64,000 nt of DNA from Chrysaora quinquecirrha (taxonomy: Eukaryota; Cnidaria; Scyphozoa; Semaeostomeae; Pelagiidae), in NCBI GenBank assembly GCA_014526335.1, contig JACTAT010000016.1, positions 4,146,888 to 4,210,887 of the forward strand, in the 5' to 3' direction. Of this stretch, positions 1-10,482 are shown piece after piece. Each line of letters begins with the position of its first letter. The first letter of the stretch is position 1. The position numbers were made by a program, and so were the translations under genes. The notes under the pieces were generated by a model. It saw only the letters and a program-made list of their open reading frames with translations, was not told the origin of the DNA and did not search any database.

Positions 1-103
1 AACTTGCCGACCTCGCTAGATGATCTGCCTGGCACGAGCGACCTTCTCTTCACGCCATTAATCAAAGTTCTTCAACTGGCATCTGAAGAATTATATCCTC
101 CAA
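1..103 (+). CDS. possible coding exon entering from the left edge
   Basis: The frame starting at base 4 is open and reads like ordinary coding sequence (LPTSLDDLPGTSDLLF and onward, leucine-rich, low in repeats) up to a good donor, CCAA|GTAAGC, at 103/104. The donor leaves one base over (phase 1), which is what the acceptor of the first lectin exon at 2531 needs, so this could be the upstream exon of that lectin gene across a 2.4-kb intron. It does not look like a signal peptide, so the true first exon would still lie to the left. It may instead be a chance ORF or part of another gene. The frame stays open past the donor to about 303, but that part overlaps a foldback repeat. Confidence 0.3.
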
Positions 104-231
104 GTAAGCGGAGTGAAGCATTTCAGAGGCCGGTTGTCGAAGGCCAAAACATCGGTCTATCGAGCTTTTCGGACATTCCCAGCTCTGCAAACAAATCCCT
201 TGTTTGCGAAACGACTTTTCAAGGGAATGGG

Positions 232-525
232 CCTAAGGCCCTGGTCAAAAGATCAAACAATGTTGGTCAAACATTTAGAATTTGCTTATCAAGCAATTTT
301 TGAATGTTTGGCCACGTCACAAAACATTGTTTGACAAACAAAAATAAGCAAAATGGGATAAACAACGTTTTTGATAAAGTTTAAGAATACTCTCTGCCAG
401 ACGCACAGCGTGAAACATTTTCTGCTTGACGAGCAATGTTTTGCAACGTGAGAAAACTGTAAAACATTTTGCTTGGGAAGCAAATTTCTAATGTTTGCAA
501 ACAATGTTCGATCGTTTATCTCAAA
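232..525. mobile_element. foldback/TIR element, family A copy 1
   Basis: The left part (CTAAGGCCCTGGTCAAAAG, then AAACAATGTTGGTCAAAC) is mirrored on the right by AATGTTTGCAAACAATGTTC. The same arrangement occurs at 26952-27204 with better-preserved ends. No coding capacity is visible; this is a MITE-like element. The right end here is decayed, so that boundary is approximate. Bases 526-1172 hold nothing I can identify beyond A-rich sequence. Confidence 0.55.
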
Positions 526-1172
526 CTATGTTTGATATTGCGTTTGAAATTTCACTTTCTCGACGGTAAGCGACAAAATGTGTATCTAAAGCTTTTCCTT
601 TTTAAATTTCGTTAGCTTCTTTGAAATTGCAGCAAAATTTGAACCAAATGTGAAATTAGATTTAGCCTTTTCTGTGTCAATCTGTCAACGACGCATGTTT
701 TTGAGCTAATGTTTGATTTGGTACACAAGAAACATTGTTATTTCCCAAATTTAAACTGTCAGGAATCGTAATTCTAATCCTGCTTACAGCAAACGATGTT
801 ACAATAAATTAGAATGAAAATAACAAACCAATAAACAAACAACAACACGACAAACAACAAGCAAAAACACATAACAGTAACGAGATACAAATAATGAATA
901 TATGAAATGCATCAAACCAAAAACTATAAAAAAACACTTACTAATAAAGGGGCAAATAAAAGAGAAATAACTAGAAAAACAAACTAACAAACGAAAAACT
1001 AACAAACGCATAGAAACTCTCTAACGCCAACTACAAAAACATTAACTATCTAACGCATAGGGAAAGTTGCGTAACCCTAAATACCTACATTTTGTGCCAT
1101 TCAATACCGGCCTCTGAATAACTAATATTTAACAATCTAACAGCGTATACCCTCATTCTTTATGAATTACAT

Positions 1173-1558
1173 CAACCTCGTCCCCAGGCCCCAAATCGAT
1201 TTGGGCCCTGGTACCGGCCACAAAATCTGCCAAAATACTGGCAAATTTGGCCTAGGCATCAAAACATGATGAAGATTCTGAAAGCAGATGTTCTTAGAAA
1301 GGAAACGCAAAGAATTTCATTGACAACTGTAAGGCAAGATACAATATCTCATGTAGCATCATTTTTTAGTTTTTATACATGTTTTTCACATAGTTTTCGG
1401 CCTATTTTGGTGTGCAATTTTGAAGCAACTGTGACGTCACTTTAAATATCTATTGTTTGAACAGCCAATTAAATTGCGAATAGACAAGGCCGGTACCAGG
1501 GTCGAATATGGACAGCGAAGTTTCACGGAGAGGCTTATTCGCCCTGGGGACGAGGTTG
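1173..1558. mobile_element. Mutator-type MITE with intact 9-bp target duplication
   Basis: Terminal inverted repeats CAACCTCGTCCCCAGG / CCTGGGGACGAGGTTG bound the element. It is flanked on both sides by GAATTACAT (1164-1172 and 1559-1567), a 9-bp target-site duplication. Nine-bp duplications are typical of MULE-superfamily transposons. No transposase ORF is present. A second copy lies at 44894-45306. Confidence 0.85.
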
Positions 1559-1715
1559 GAATTACATAAGTTAGCAGATATGCAATTTGTCTTTTATAAT
1601 AATCTGTTTATTTCTGTCGCTGTATACTCTCTCATATACCACTCTCGCCTTTTCTATCTACCTATGCATGTGCATTTTAAAACTGCGAGTAACAGTAAAA
1701 ACAATCTTGGATTTA

Positions 1716-2153
1716 CTTAAAAGCTTTTTTCATCTGACACTCCTAAAAGTATAAACAGCAGAAACAGACCGAAACGATTTACTAAAGGCGGAGTTTATAC
1801 CATGGTTTATACCAAGATGCGGATCTAAATTCACCAATCGGAAAGCGAAGCCGAATTGGCATTGTGTTTTAAGGACCAATTAGCTTGGGGGATACAGTAG
1901 GAAGACAAATAGAATTAATTGAAGAGTCCAAGAGAGAAAACGAACTCTTTGTGTCTACAAAGAACCTTTGACTCTTCAATAAATTCTATAGGTCTACCCA
2001 CTGTATTCCGCAAGCTGATTGGTGTAAAAACACAATGCCAATTCGGCTTCACTTTCTGATTAGTGCATTTTGATCGGCAACTGGGTATAAATTCCGCCTT
2101 TATCAAGGGTTTCGGTCTGCTTCTGACGACTGTGAGAAGAAAAAGCTTTTAAG
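1716..2153. mobile_element. mariner-like foldback MITE (TA target)
   Basis: The two halves are near-complete inverted copies. The left end CTTAAAAGCTTTTTTC and the right end GAAAAAGCTTTTAAG mirror each other, and both ends abut TA dinucleotides (1714-1715, 2154-2155). Single arms of the same family recur at about 11221-11428 and 61130-61466, and a scrap near 14877. The element lies upstream of the first lectin exon, probably in an intron. Bases 2156-2530 contain no recognisable feature. Confidence 0.75.
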
Positions 2154-2530
2154 TAAGTCAAAAAATGTTTGCTGTTTCTCAAAATTTTGAAACTTTTTAC
2201 TACTCAAAGCAAATGCATTTCTTCTTTAAACATGAATATTGTTCTCTAAGTTCCTGAAAGATTTTGTTCACTATGTATCTAACCTTCTTTAATCTAGCTT
2301 GTAATTCTCGTGGTCTTGTGTGTGTTCTGGGCTATGCACTAAAATTTCCAAAGTTACAAATGTTCAAAGCAACCAACAGATAATATTCTAGATAACAGGG
2401 GAATTACAAAGCAAATTATTTTATAAAGCATAGTCTTCAGAGTTCTGTATAACCTTGGTATACTGATTATTTCAAAGATGCAAAAAACTACCCAAAAGGA
2501 ATTTAAAAATTTAAATGTCCCGTTTCGTAG

Positions 2531-3707
2531 ACAAAGCACTACACTCAACGAAAATTTGTAATGGAGAAAGCAAAAACCTGGTATGCCAGCCAGCACAACA
2601 AATCAAGGTACAAAGTGCCTTCTACGGCAAAAAGAATGGCCAAGACTGCCATGGAAAACTCCCATTCAAAGATGAAAGCCCAACGTGCTCCGCTCTAGAT
2701 GCAAAATACAACGTGCAAAAATTCTGTGAGGGAAGGAGATTTTGTCTGCTGCATGCAAACGAGGCGGTGTATGGCAAGAGCCTCTGCCCCAATGTGAATA
2801 AATACCTACAAGTTTCTTATTTTTGTGAAGAGCCACCGGTCTTCAAAGAGAGGTCGTCGGTCACCACTCCAGAAGTTGACTATGAGGAGGATGCAGTTAC
2901 ACGATCGAAAATCAAGTCTGCAGACGGTATTGATACTAAGTGATATTTACTATTATTTGTTCGTCGTCATCATCATTATAATCATAATCACTATCATCAT
3001 CATTATTATTATCATTAGCATCGTCATCATCATCATCATCATCATCATCACCACCATCATCATCATCGTCAACATCATCATTATCATCGTCGTCGTCACC
3101 ATCATCATCATTATCATCATCATCATCATCACCATCAACAACAACATCATTATAATCATTATAAATATCATCATAACAATAATCATAATAATTATCATCA
3201 TCAACATCGTCATCATCGTCGTCATCGTCATCTTATCAACGTCTTCGTCGTCTTTGTAATCAACATCTTCATCACCACAACTTGCATCATCATTATTATA
3301 AACATGATTATCATTATCATCATTATAAACATCATCGTCATGTATCATCATCGACAATAACATAAAGAAAGTATTACTATTAAATGCATTTTTAATTTCT
3401 ACCCACAGAACTTCATCGGACCATCCGAATATGCAATGGCCACAGAAAGTCTCTAAGCTGCAAATCCAAGACAAAGACTATGACCATACATGAAGCATTC
3501 TACGGGAAAAGGAATGGGCAGGACTGCAGAGGACCAATCAAATACGCAGACAGTGTGCCAGATTGTTTAAAAAACACTGCTTACGATTCAATTCATTATT
3601 TGTGTAACGGAAGACAGTCATGTGATCTAGCAGCAGAGAGTGCGCTGTTTGGAGATGACCCCTGCCCAGGAATAAACAAGTATCTGGAAGTTCGTTACTC
3701 ATGTTAA
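2531..3707 (+). CDS. SUEL-type (galactose/rhamnose-binding) lectin, 5' end missing
   Basis: Two exons each encode one SUEL/D-galactoside-L-rhamnose-binding lectin domain, a secreted sugar-binding fold known from sea urchin egg lectin, fish egg lectins and latrophilins. Exons: 2531-2926 (acceptor TTTCGTAG, phase 1) and 3409-3707 (acceptor CCCACAG), joined in phase 1 through donor ACG|GTATTG; stop at 3705-3707. Family marks: AFYGKKNGQDC and AFYGKRNGQDC for the YGR motif, paired cysteines, and DPCPGINKYLEVRYSC at the end of domain 2 (DPC motif kept). In domain 1 the DPC equivalent is LCP, so sugar binding there may differ. An acidic linker (EVDYEEDAV) joins the domains. No signal-peptide exon was found; see 1-103. 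It is a paralogue of the lectin at 10483 with the same exon plan and phases. The intron holds an ATC microsatellite. Confidence 0.8.
2955..3360. repeat. ATC/CAT trinucleotide microsatellite
   Basis: Long imperfect runs of ATC/ATT triplets lie in the intron of the first lectin gene. They generate long poly-Ile or poly-Met/Asp ORFs on both strands that are not genes. Confidence 0.9.
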
Positions 3708-4475
3708 TGAAAATCACTTATATGTATAATGAAACAATTATAGTGGTTAGATATAAAATTCGTTTGAAAGCGTGCCATAAACCATAGTGAAGACGAAAAG
3801 TTGTATAACTACAAGCCCAATACAAATCATATAGAAGTACTGTAGTAACAACGTAATGCTAGGTGAGGGTCGCTCAGGGGGGTTACATGTCGCCTTGTTC
3901 CCTTGAGAAAATCCCCTTGTTTCCTCGAGTTTTGTAGGATCACATTTTAGATTAGTAATCAAGCGGATTGATAGGGAGGAATTAACTAAAGTTCTGACGA
4001 AAACTAAGTTTTGCAGTAACAAGATTAAGGTGTCTCATGATTCCTTCCATCAAAACCTCGCATATAGCTACATTATCAAAGGAGTGTCTTGGACTAAACT
4101 GATGGATTGCTCAGTCCACAGCGGGCTTTCATTCGAGTGATAGCGCTTATTCGCGGAAATACGGCAGTGTAATGCGTTTAGGGAGAAATTCCCTACTCAA
4201 CACATCCGCCGTCTTATTTTTTCCGTATCCATACGACAAAAGAAACAATGACACCCAGTTGAGCTACTGAGCCAGAAAAAATCTCTCTAACCCTTTCTTA
4301 ACACCCTGTTTTGGTAGGTGTTACTCCGTTAGTGTTAGTGCTACTCCAAGGAAAGGGGGGAACCAGAGTATGAGGAGGGGTATTGCCGTGAGTAGCTTCA
4401 TTCCTAAAGTGAAATGATATTTTTCTAGCAGCAATAGGAATAAAATTCAAAGGGGGCATGGTCTATCCTTTAATA
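3708..4475. other. gene-free stretch
   Basis: No convincing ORF, RNA gene or repeat end was seen. It presumably contains the 3' UTR of the upstream lectin. Confidence 0.5.
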
Positions 4476-4879
4476 CACGTTTTTTTATAAGGAACACCTT
4501 TATAAGGAACTCGAGGCTGAAAATTCCCAAAAAATTAAGGAACTTTAAGGAAGTGTCGAGGGTCGGATGAAAAACTAAGAAACTCTTTTAAAGAACAAGA
4601 CGATTTGTACGAAAAAGAACAGAAGTACAATATATTTCCCATCGTTCTTCCCCAAAAGGCTCCTTTCATTCTTATAGTTATAAATGATATATTAAAGTTA
4701 TACTTTTATTTTATAGTTATAAATGATGAATAGTTTCTATGAATTTGTCGTAAAAAATTGTATTTATATTTATATCCCATGACAAGGAACAGTATAAGGA
4801 AATTTCAGCCTCATTTTGTTGAAAAATTAAGGAACTCCAGCCTCAACTCAGACCAAGGGTTCCTTATAAAAAAAACGTG
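4476..4879. mobile_element. MITE with CACGT termini, family B copy 1
   Basis: The left end CACGTTTTTTTATAAGGAAC mirrors the right end GTTCCTTATAAAAAAAACGTG (last 20 bases). The interior repeats AAGGAACT-type motifs. No ORF. A related copy with the same terminal plan is at 51900-52303. No clear target duplication was seen. Confidence 0.65.
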
Positions 4880-5209
4880 AATCAGAAGTTCACTAGAAAC
4901 AGCAAAACTCAAGAGGGGTACCTAAGTGAACTATAAGATTTTATGTGAAAAATTGAAATTAAACACAAGTTCGGTAGAGCAGAGATAGGTACCAGAACAC
5001 ACATTGGAAGAATTGGAAAAAAACGATCTGTAAAATTTTCCAAATACAGTATGACTTGATCAATAAAACTATACTGTAATTTTGCTTTGGTATTTGTAAC
5101 ATAGATTCTCCGTCATAGTTGTGTAAATGTTTGAATTGAATATTAAAACAACTATCAGATTTTTGCATTTTCTATGTCTTTTCTATGCCTTGTCGAAGTA
5201 GCTCTCCGA

Positions 5210-5965
5210 TATACCATACCCATTATACGATGCCATGCGAATCATACCATACTATACCAAACCATACGATTTTACTAAACAATATTATACCACACAACAA
5301 GTGGAACCATACCACACCATACCATACAACATCATGCCATACCATACCATACCATACAACGCCATACCATACGATACCATACCATACTATACCATACCAT
5401 AAAATACAGTACAATACCATACCATACCATACCATACCATACCATACTATACCATACCATAAAATACAGTACAATACCATACCATACCACGCCATACCAT
5501 ACCATACCATACTATACCATACCATAAAATACAGTACAATACCATACGATACCACGCCATACCATACCATACCATACTATACCATACCATAAAATACAGT
5601 ACAATACCATACCATGCCACGCCATACCATACCATACCATACTATACCATACCATAAAATACAGTACAATACCATACCATACCATACCATATCATACCAT
5701 ACCATACCATAAAATACAATACAATACCATACTATACCATACCATACCATACCATACCATACCATACTATACCATACTATACCATACCATACCGTACCAT
5801 ACCATACCATACCATACTATACCATACCATACCACATCATACCATACCATGCCAAACCATACAGTACCATACCATACCATACCACATCATACCATACCAT
5901 ACCATACCATACTATACCACACCATACCATACAGTACAATACCTTAACATACCATGCCATACCAT
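5210..5965. repeat. ACCAT pentanucleotide satellite with about 65-bp higher-order units
   Basis: Near-continuous (ACCAT)n is interrupted at regular intervals by ATAAAATACAGTACAATACC, giving a higher-order unit of roughly 60-65 bp through 5400-5720. Open frames here (Tyr-His-Thr-Ile-Pro and its complement) are artefacts. Bases 4880-5209 show nothing else. Confidence 0.9.
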
Positions 5966-5994
5966 CAACATCATAAAAATTCCCCCTGAAAATA

Positions 5995-6587
5995 CAGTTG
6001 ACGTCCGCTATCTCGACTGCCCGCTATCTCGAACATTCGCTATCTCGAACGATTTTCCATTTCCCCTCGTTTTGGTATAAGGGTTTGTATAGAAAAATCA
6101 TCCGCTATCTCGAACCCCGTTATCTCGAACATTCGCTATCTCGAACCATTTTCGATTTCCCATGGAGGAAAACCTGCTCTTTATCTCGAGCTTTGTCAAA
6201 TTTTCTGCTGAACTGGCTAAAGAGACAGACTGAAAATATGCATAAGTTCGCCTAGCGGAGCGGGAATGGCAGCAGCAAAGTGATATGCTGCCCATGAATA
6301 TATACAATAGATGAAGCTGTTCTCTTTCGAGATGTGCTGCATCGCCATTATCTCGATTTCACCAATAGTAGGGATGAAAGCTGATGAGCTTTGACTCCTA
6401 TGTAAAAGATACCAGACTTGTTTGATCAAATTTGGGATCAGTAACCCTGCATGTTAATAGGGGTTCCTTTTCTGACTTAAAAACTATAATTTTTTATATT
6501 TATATGGGGCATCCGTTATTTCGAACATTCGCTATCTCGAACAAATTCCAGTTTCCCTTGAGAGTTCGAGATAGCGGATGTCAACTG
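5995..6587. mobile_element. pogo/Tigger-like MITE (TA target)
   Basis: The left end CAGTTGACGTCCGCTATCTC mirrors the right end GAGATAGCGGATGTCAACTG. Both abut TA (5993-5994, 6588-6589). CAGT-starting ends with TA duplication are typical of the pogo/Tigger branch of Tc1/mariner. GCTATCTCGAAC is repeated several times inside. A decayed copy lies at 51541-52414 and a 5' fragment at 34646-34760. Confidence 0.75.
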
Positions 6588-6607
6588 TAGATCCTTCATA
6601 CAACATT

Positions 6608-6641
6608 CAACGCCTGGACCACTAGGCCACGCCATTCTACA
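6608..6641 (-). repeat. tRNA-like fragment
   Basis: On the minus strand GGCGTGGCCTAGTGGTCCAG resembles the 5' end and A box of a tRNA-derived SINE. It is too short to be a tRNA gene. The rest of 6588-7180 holds nothing I can support. Confidence 0.35.
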
Positions 6642-7179
6642 TAACAAGAATACGGGAAAAAGGCTCCTGTGTCACGCATACAAACGAGGTTAATTCGCTG
6701 CCAAAGGCTTCTTGTTAGCATGGAATCGAGTTTATGATGTAGAATATTGTTCTCTACTGTTCCCTGATGAAATGAGAATTCAAAACATCCCGACGAAAGT
6801 TAGCCTAATCCCTACGACGTGGCAATATCAAACAGTATTCTACCTCACTTCAGAAGTAACTCATGCTAAAACCTCTAATATGTGGCCTACTAGTCGAACA
6901 CTACGAAATCATTCTTAAAGCGTTGTGTGATCATCAACCCTGCGTAACACTTTAAAAACATCTAAAAACAGGATTGTGTTTTGTGATGATCTTGATAAAA
7001 CAGTGCTGTTTTCTATTCGATTGTTTAGTGTAGAAAAGAATAATCATTAAACATTTTTGAACATTTCTGCTACTCAGAACTACTTTCAAACTTCGCACCG
7101 CACCATCAATGAATTCAAAAGGCTAGGAGTTTAATAGTTGTGTGTAAGCTTACACCGTTAAACTCTATGGTAATAACTG

Positions 7180-8186
7180 TTAAGAAATTTACCAAATTAA
7201 TGAGAAAGGTCATGTACTTCATACAGTTAGCTAAAAGGCTCTAACCGTTATGTGTTGAACTTGGGCAGATTTTAAACCAGCTACTTTTAAACTCTCCCAC
7301 AAACTGTGTAACAAAAACAGACTTGCAACTGGTGAAGATGTTAGCAGTTGCTAATTAGACATCGTACATTCATACAGAGAGCTGAAAACCCCAAGCTATA
7401 AAGAAGATTAAAAAGCTATAGAGCTGAAAACCCCAATACTAGCTAGCTGCTTCTACAACTCTTCCCAAACTCTGTAACTAAAACAGACTTTTAACTAATG
7501 AAGAAGTTAGCAGTTACTAAAAAGCTAATTAGCTAAAACACTCGGTAATTTAACGAGAAAGACCTCGTATATTCAAAACCCCGTCGGCTATTCGTTTAAC
7601 TAAAGAAGATTTTAAACTAGATACTTTTACTCTTCCAAAAGCTTGCAACAAAAACAAAATTTCGACTGGTGAAGATGTTAGTAGTTATTAATTAGCTAAG
7701 ACTATTACTCAATTAACGAGAATGACCTCGTATATTCACACAGAGAGCCGAAAAACCCTGGCAGCTACGTGTTCAACAGGGAAAGATTTTAAACAAGCTA
7801 CTTTCAAAACTCTTCCAAAACTCGGTTCCAGCAAAAACCTTCTGATTACTGAAGATGTTAGTAGTTGCTAATTAGCTAAGACTTTTACTTAATTAACGAG
7901 AAAATCCTTACGAATCACACGGAGAGCTGAAAAACTATGTCAGCTATCCTCCGTTTAACTTAGAAATACTTGAAAGGAGCAAATTTTGAAACTCTCTCGA
8001 AACTTAAAACCAAAAAAAGTTGCAAAAAAAGATGTTAGCAGTTGCTGCTAATTAGCTAAGACTTTTACTTAATTAACGAGAAAGACCTCGTATATTCATA
8101 CAAAGAGGTGAAAAGCCCCGTCTGCTATTTGTTAAACAGGAAAAGATTTTAAAGGAGCAAATTTTGAAACTCTCTCGAAACCACCC
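7180..8186. repeat. about 175-bp tandem repeat, roughly five diverged copies
   Basis: The segment GAAGATGTTAGCAGTTGC followed by TTAATTAACGAGAAAGACC recurs near 7335, 7502, 7673, 7852 and 8030 (spacing 165-180). The array stops at the left end of the palindromic element at 8187 and does not resume after it. No coding potential. Confidence 0.75.
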
Positions 8187-10189
8187 CATGTAATGTCTGT
8201 GCAGTACGGTGGGGGATGTGCAGTACGGTGGCGGATGTTCAGTACGGCGGGGGGATACCATGATTGCCGTGGGAGGCATCTTGCAGTACAGTGGGGATGT
8301 TCAGTACGGTGGGGATACCATGATTGCCGTGGCGGATATTCAGTACGGTGGGGGATACCATGATGACTGTGGGGATACCATGATTGCCGTGGGAGGCATC
8401 ATGATTGCCGTGGCGGATATTCAGTACGGTGGGGGATACCATGATGACTGTGGGGATACCATGATTGCCGTGGGAGGCATCTTGGAGTACGGTGGCGGAT
8501 GTTCAGTACGGTGGGGGATACCATGATTGCCGTGGCGGATATTCAGTACGGTGGGGGATACCATGATGCCTGTGGGGATACCAAGATTGCCGTGGGAGGC
8601 ATCATGATTGCCGTGGCGGATATTCAGTACGGTGGGGATATCTCTGAGTACGGTGGGGATGTTCAGTACGGTGGGGTAAAATATGATCTTATCAACTAAA
8701 TCATCGTAAATCAGGGACGGGGGCTTCAGCAACAATCGTCGAGCTTTTCTCCATTTCAAGCGTTAATCTTAGCTTCTCAAAGCTCGATGGGATCCAAGTA
8801 GGATACAAGTACTTCGTTTCGCAAATTTTGGTTGATTTCGATACTCAGACTTTCTTGTTTCATTTTTCTATTACCAAAGTGCTAAAGGGCTACTTTGCAG
8901 ATTGACGAATAGATCAAAATTTCAAATAAAAAGGCTAGTATGCACAAGGGATGCTTTAACTGATTAAAGTACAGCATTTCATGCATAATTTTGCTGTGGC
9001 AAATGCAATTTCAACGATTATTTGCTGGCAAGCTTTAGAAAGCTTCAAAACGAAACAAGATCGCGTTTCTCGGTAACAAAGACGTTTGTGTAACGCAACC
9101 TCTCCAATAGTGGTTCTAATGACAATCACACAATTTGTTTTCTTTGAAGAGCTTTACATTGTGGGGTGCATTTATAAGTTGCAAATACTTGTAATATTCA
9201 TCTTACAAGATTTTAACAAAATGCCATTGAAGGAAACTGACTGAGTCCCATTTAGAATATATTCGTCAAATTTACGCATATTTTGAACAAAAAGATTCCA
9301 GTTTTAGAATCAATTGAAAGTGATCTTTTACTTGCAGTTGTTAAATTATTTTTTAGTTGGTGTTCTGTGAAAAAACTTCTAAGCATAGTGAGAGCAAGGT
9401 AGCTATAAGCGAACGAATTTTAGTGATGGCTTCGTATAAGAGTCCTGCACCTGGTTTTTGAAGTATAATTGACAAAAACGTAGATTCAGAGGATAGCTAT
9501 TCGTTCATGTAGCCATGTATGCCAAAACCATTTGGGAACCCGAAATAGATAGCACAAGCTAGGGCAAATTTGCTTCGAGAAGCTAAGATTAACGCTTGAA
9601 ATGGAGAAAGGCTCGACGAATGTTGCTGAAGCAAAAATATTTAGCCCCCGTCCCTGATTTACGATGATTTAGTTGATAAGATCATATTTTACCCCCACCG
9701 TACTGAACATCCCCCACCGTACTCAGAGATATCCCCCACCGTACTGAATATCCGCCACGGCAATCATGATGCCTCCCACGGCAATCTTGGTATCCCCACA
9801 GGCATCATGGTATCCCCACCGTACTGAATATCCGCCACGGCAATCATGGTATCCCCCACCGTACTGAACATCCGCCACCGTACTCCAAGATGCCTCCCAC
9901 GGCAATCATGGTATCCCCACAGTCATCATGGTATCCCCCACCGTACTGAATATCCGCCACGGCAATCATGATGCCTCCCACGGCAATCATGGTATCCCCC
10001 ACAGTCATCATGGTATCCCCCACCGTACTGAATATCCGCCACGGCAATCATGGTATCCCCCACCGTACTGAACATCCCCACTGTACTGCAAGATGCCTGC
10101 ACCCACGGCAATCATGGTATGCTGCCCCACCGTACTGAACATCCGCCACCGTACTGCACATCCCCACCGTACTGCACAGACATTACATG
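8187..10189. mobile_element. foldback-like element with tandem-repeat arms
   Basis: This is a large palindrome. Left arm 8187-8783 and right arm about 9572-10189 are inverted copies, starting and ending with CATGTAATGTCTGTGCAGTA and its complement. Most of each arm is a tandem array of related units (CAGTACGGTGGCGGATGTT and ATGATTGCCGTGGCGGATAT, about 18-20 bp), followed by a unique inner part containing AAATCAGGGACGGGGGC. The 0.8-kb centre (8784-9571) has no ORF. Arms built of short tandem repeats are the hallmark of Drosophila Foldback (FB) elements, so I call it FB-like and non-autonomous. No target duplication was recognisable. ORFs reading Tyr-Gly-Gly/Met-Ile-Ala-Val are repeat artefacts. 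The right end is 293 bp upstream of a lectin start codon. Confidence 0.8.
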
Positions 10190-10482
10190 AACAAATCACA
10201 AACTGGGTGGCGATCAGAACTTCGTGGGAATAACACAGCTAACACGAAAACCTGGAAAAAAAGAGTTCATTGAAAATTGATATAAATTCAAGACAGTACA
10301 GATAAAAATAAGCAAATTTCTGGATTAGAACGTGTAGTGATTTGGGAATTAGAGCACGCACAGTCGAGAAAGTATCGGGGGTTTTTTCGTCAGGACAATT
10401 AAGTATTGCCTTGATGGAGTTGCAGACCAAAACCTTGCAATAGTTTGGATTTTGCTTGGAAATATTCTGCAGCTAATACACA

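Noticed and set aside
2825..3474. Poly-Ile and poly-Met/Asp ORFs
   Set aside because: ATC microsatellite; same for 14320-14717, 33362-33583 and 50065-50602.
5185..5810. Long ORFs on both strands, Tyr-His-Thr-Ile-Pro or Trp-Tyr-Gly-Met-Val repeats
   Set aside because: Direct translation of the ACCAT satellite; 15-nt periodicity keeps frames open on both strands.
7180..10189. CRISPR-like arrangement of repeats
   Set aside because: Eukaryotic context, units are degenerate and contiguous with no unique spacers of constant length.
8209..10199. ORFs with Met-Ile-Ala-Val/Tyr-Gly-Gly repeats
   Set aside because: They follow the tandem units of the foldback arms, appear on opposite strands in the two arms and lack start context.
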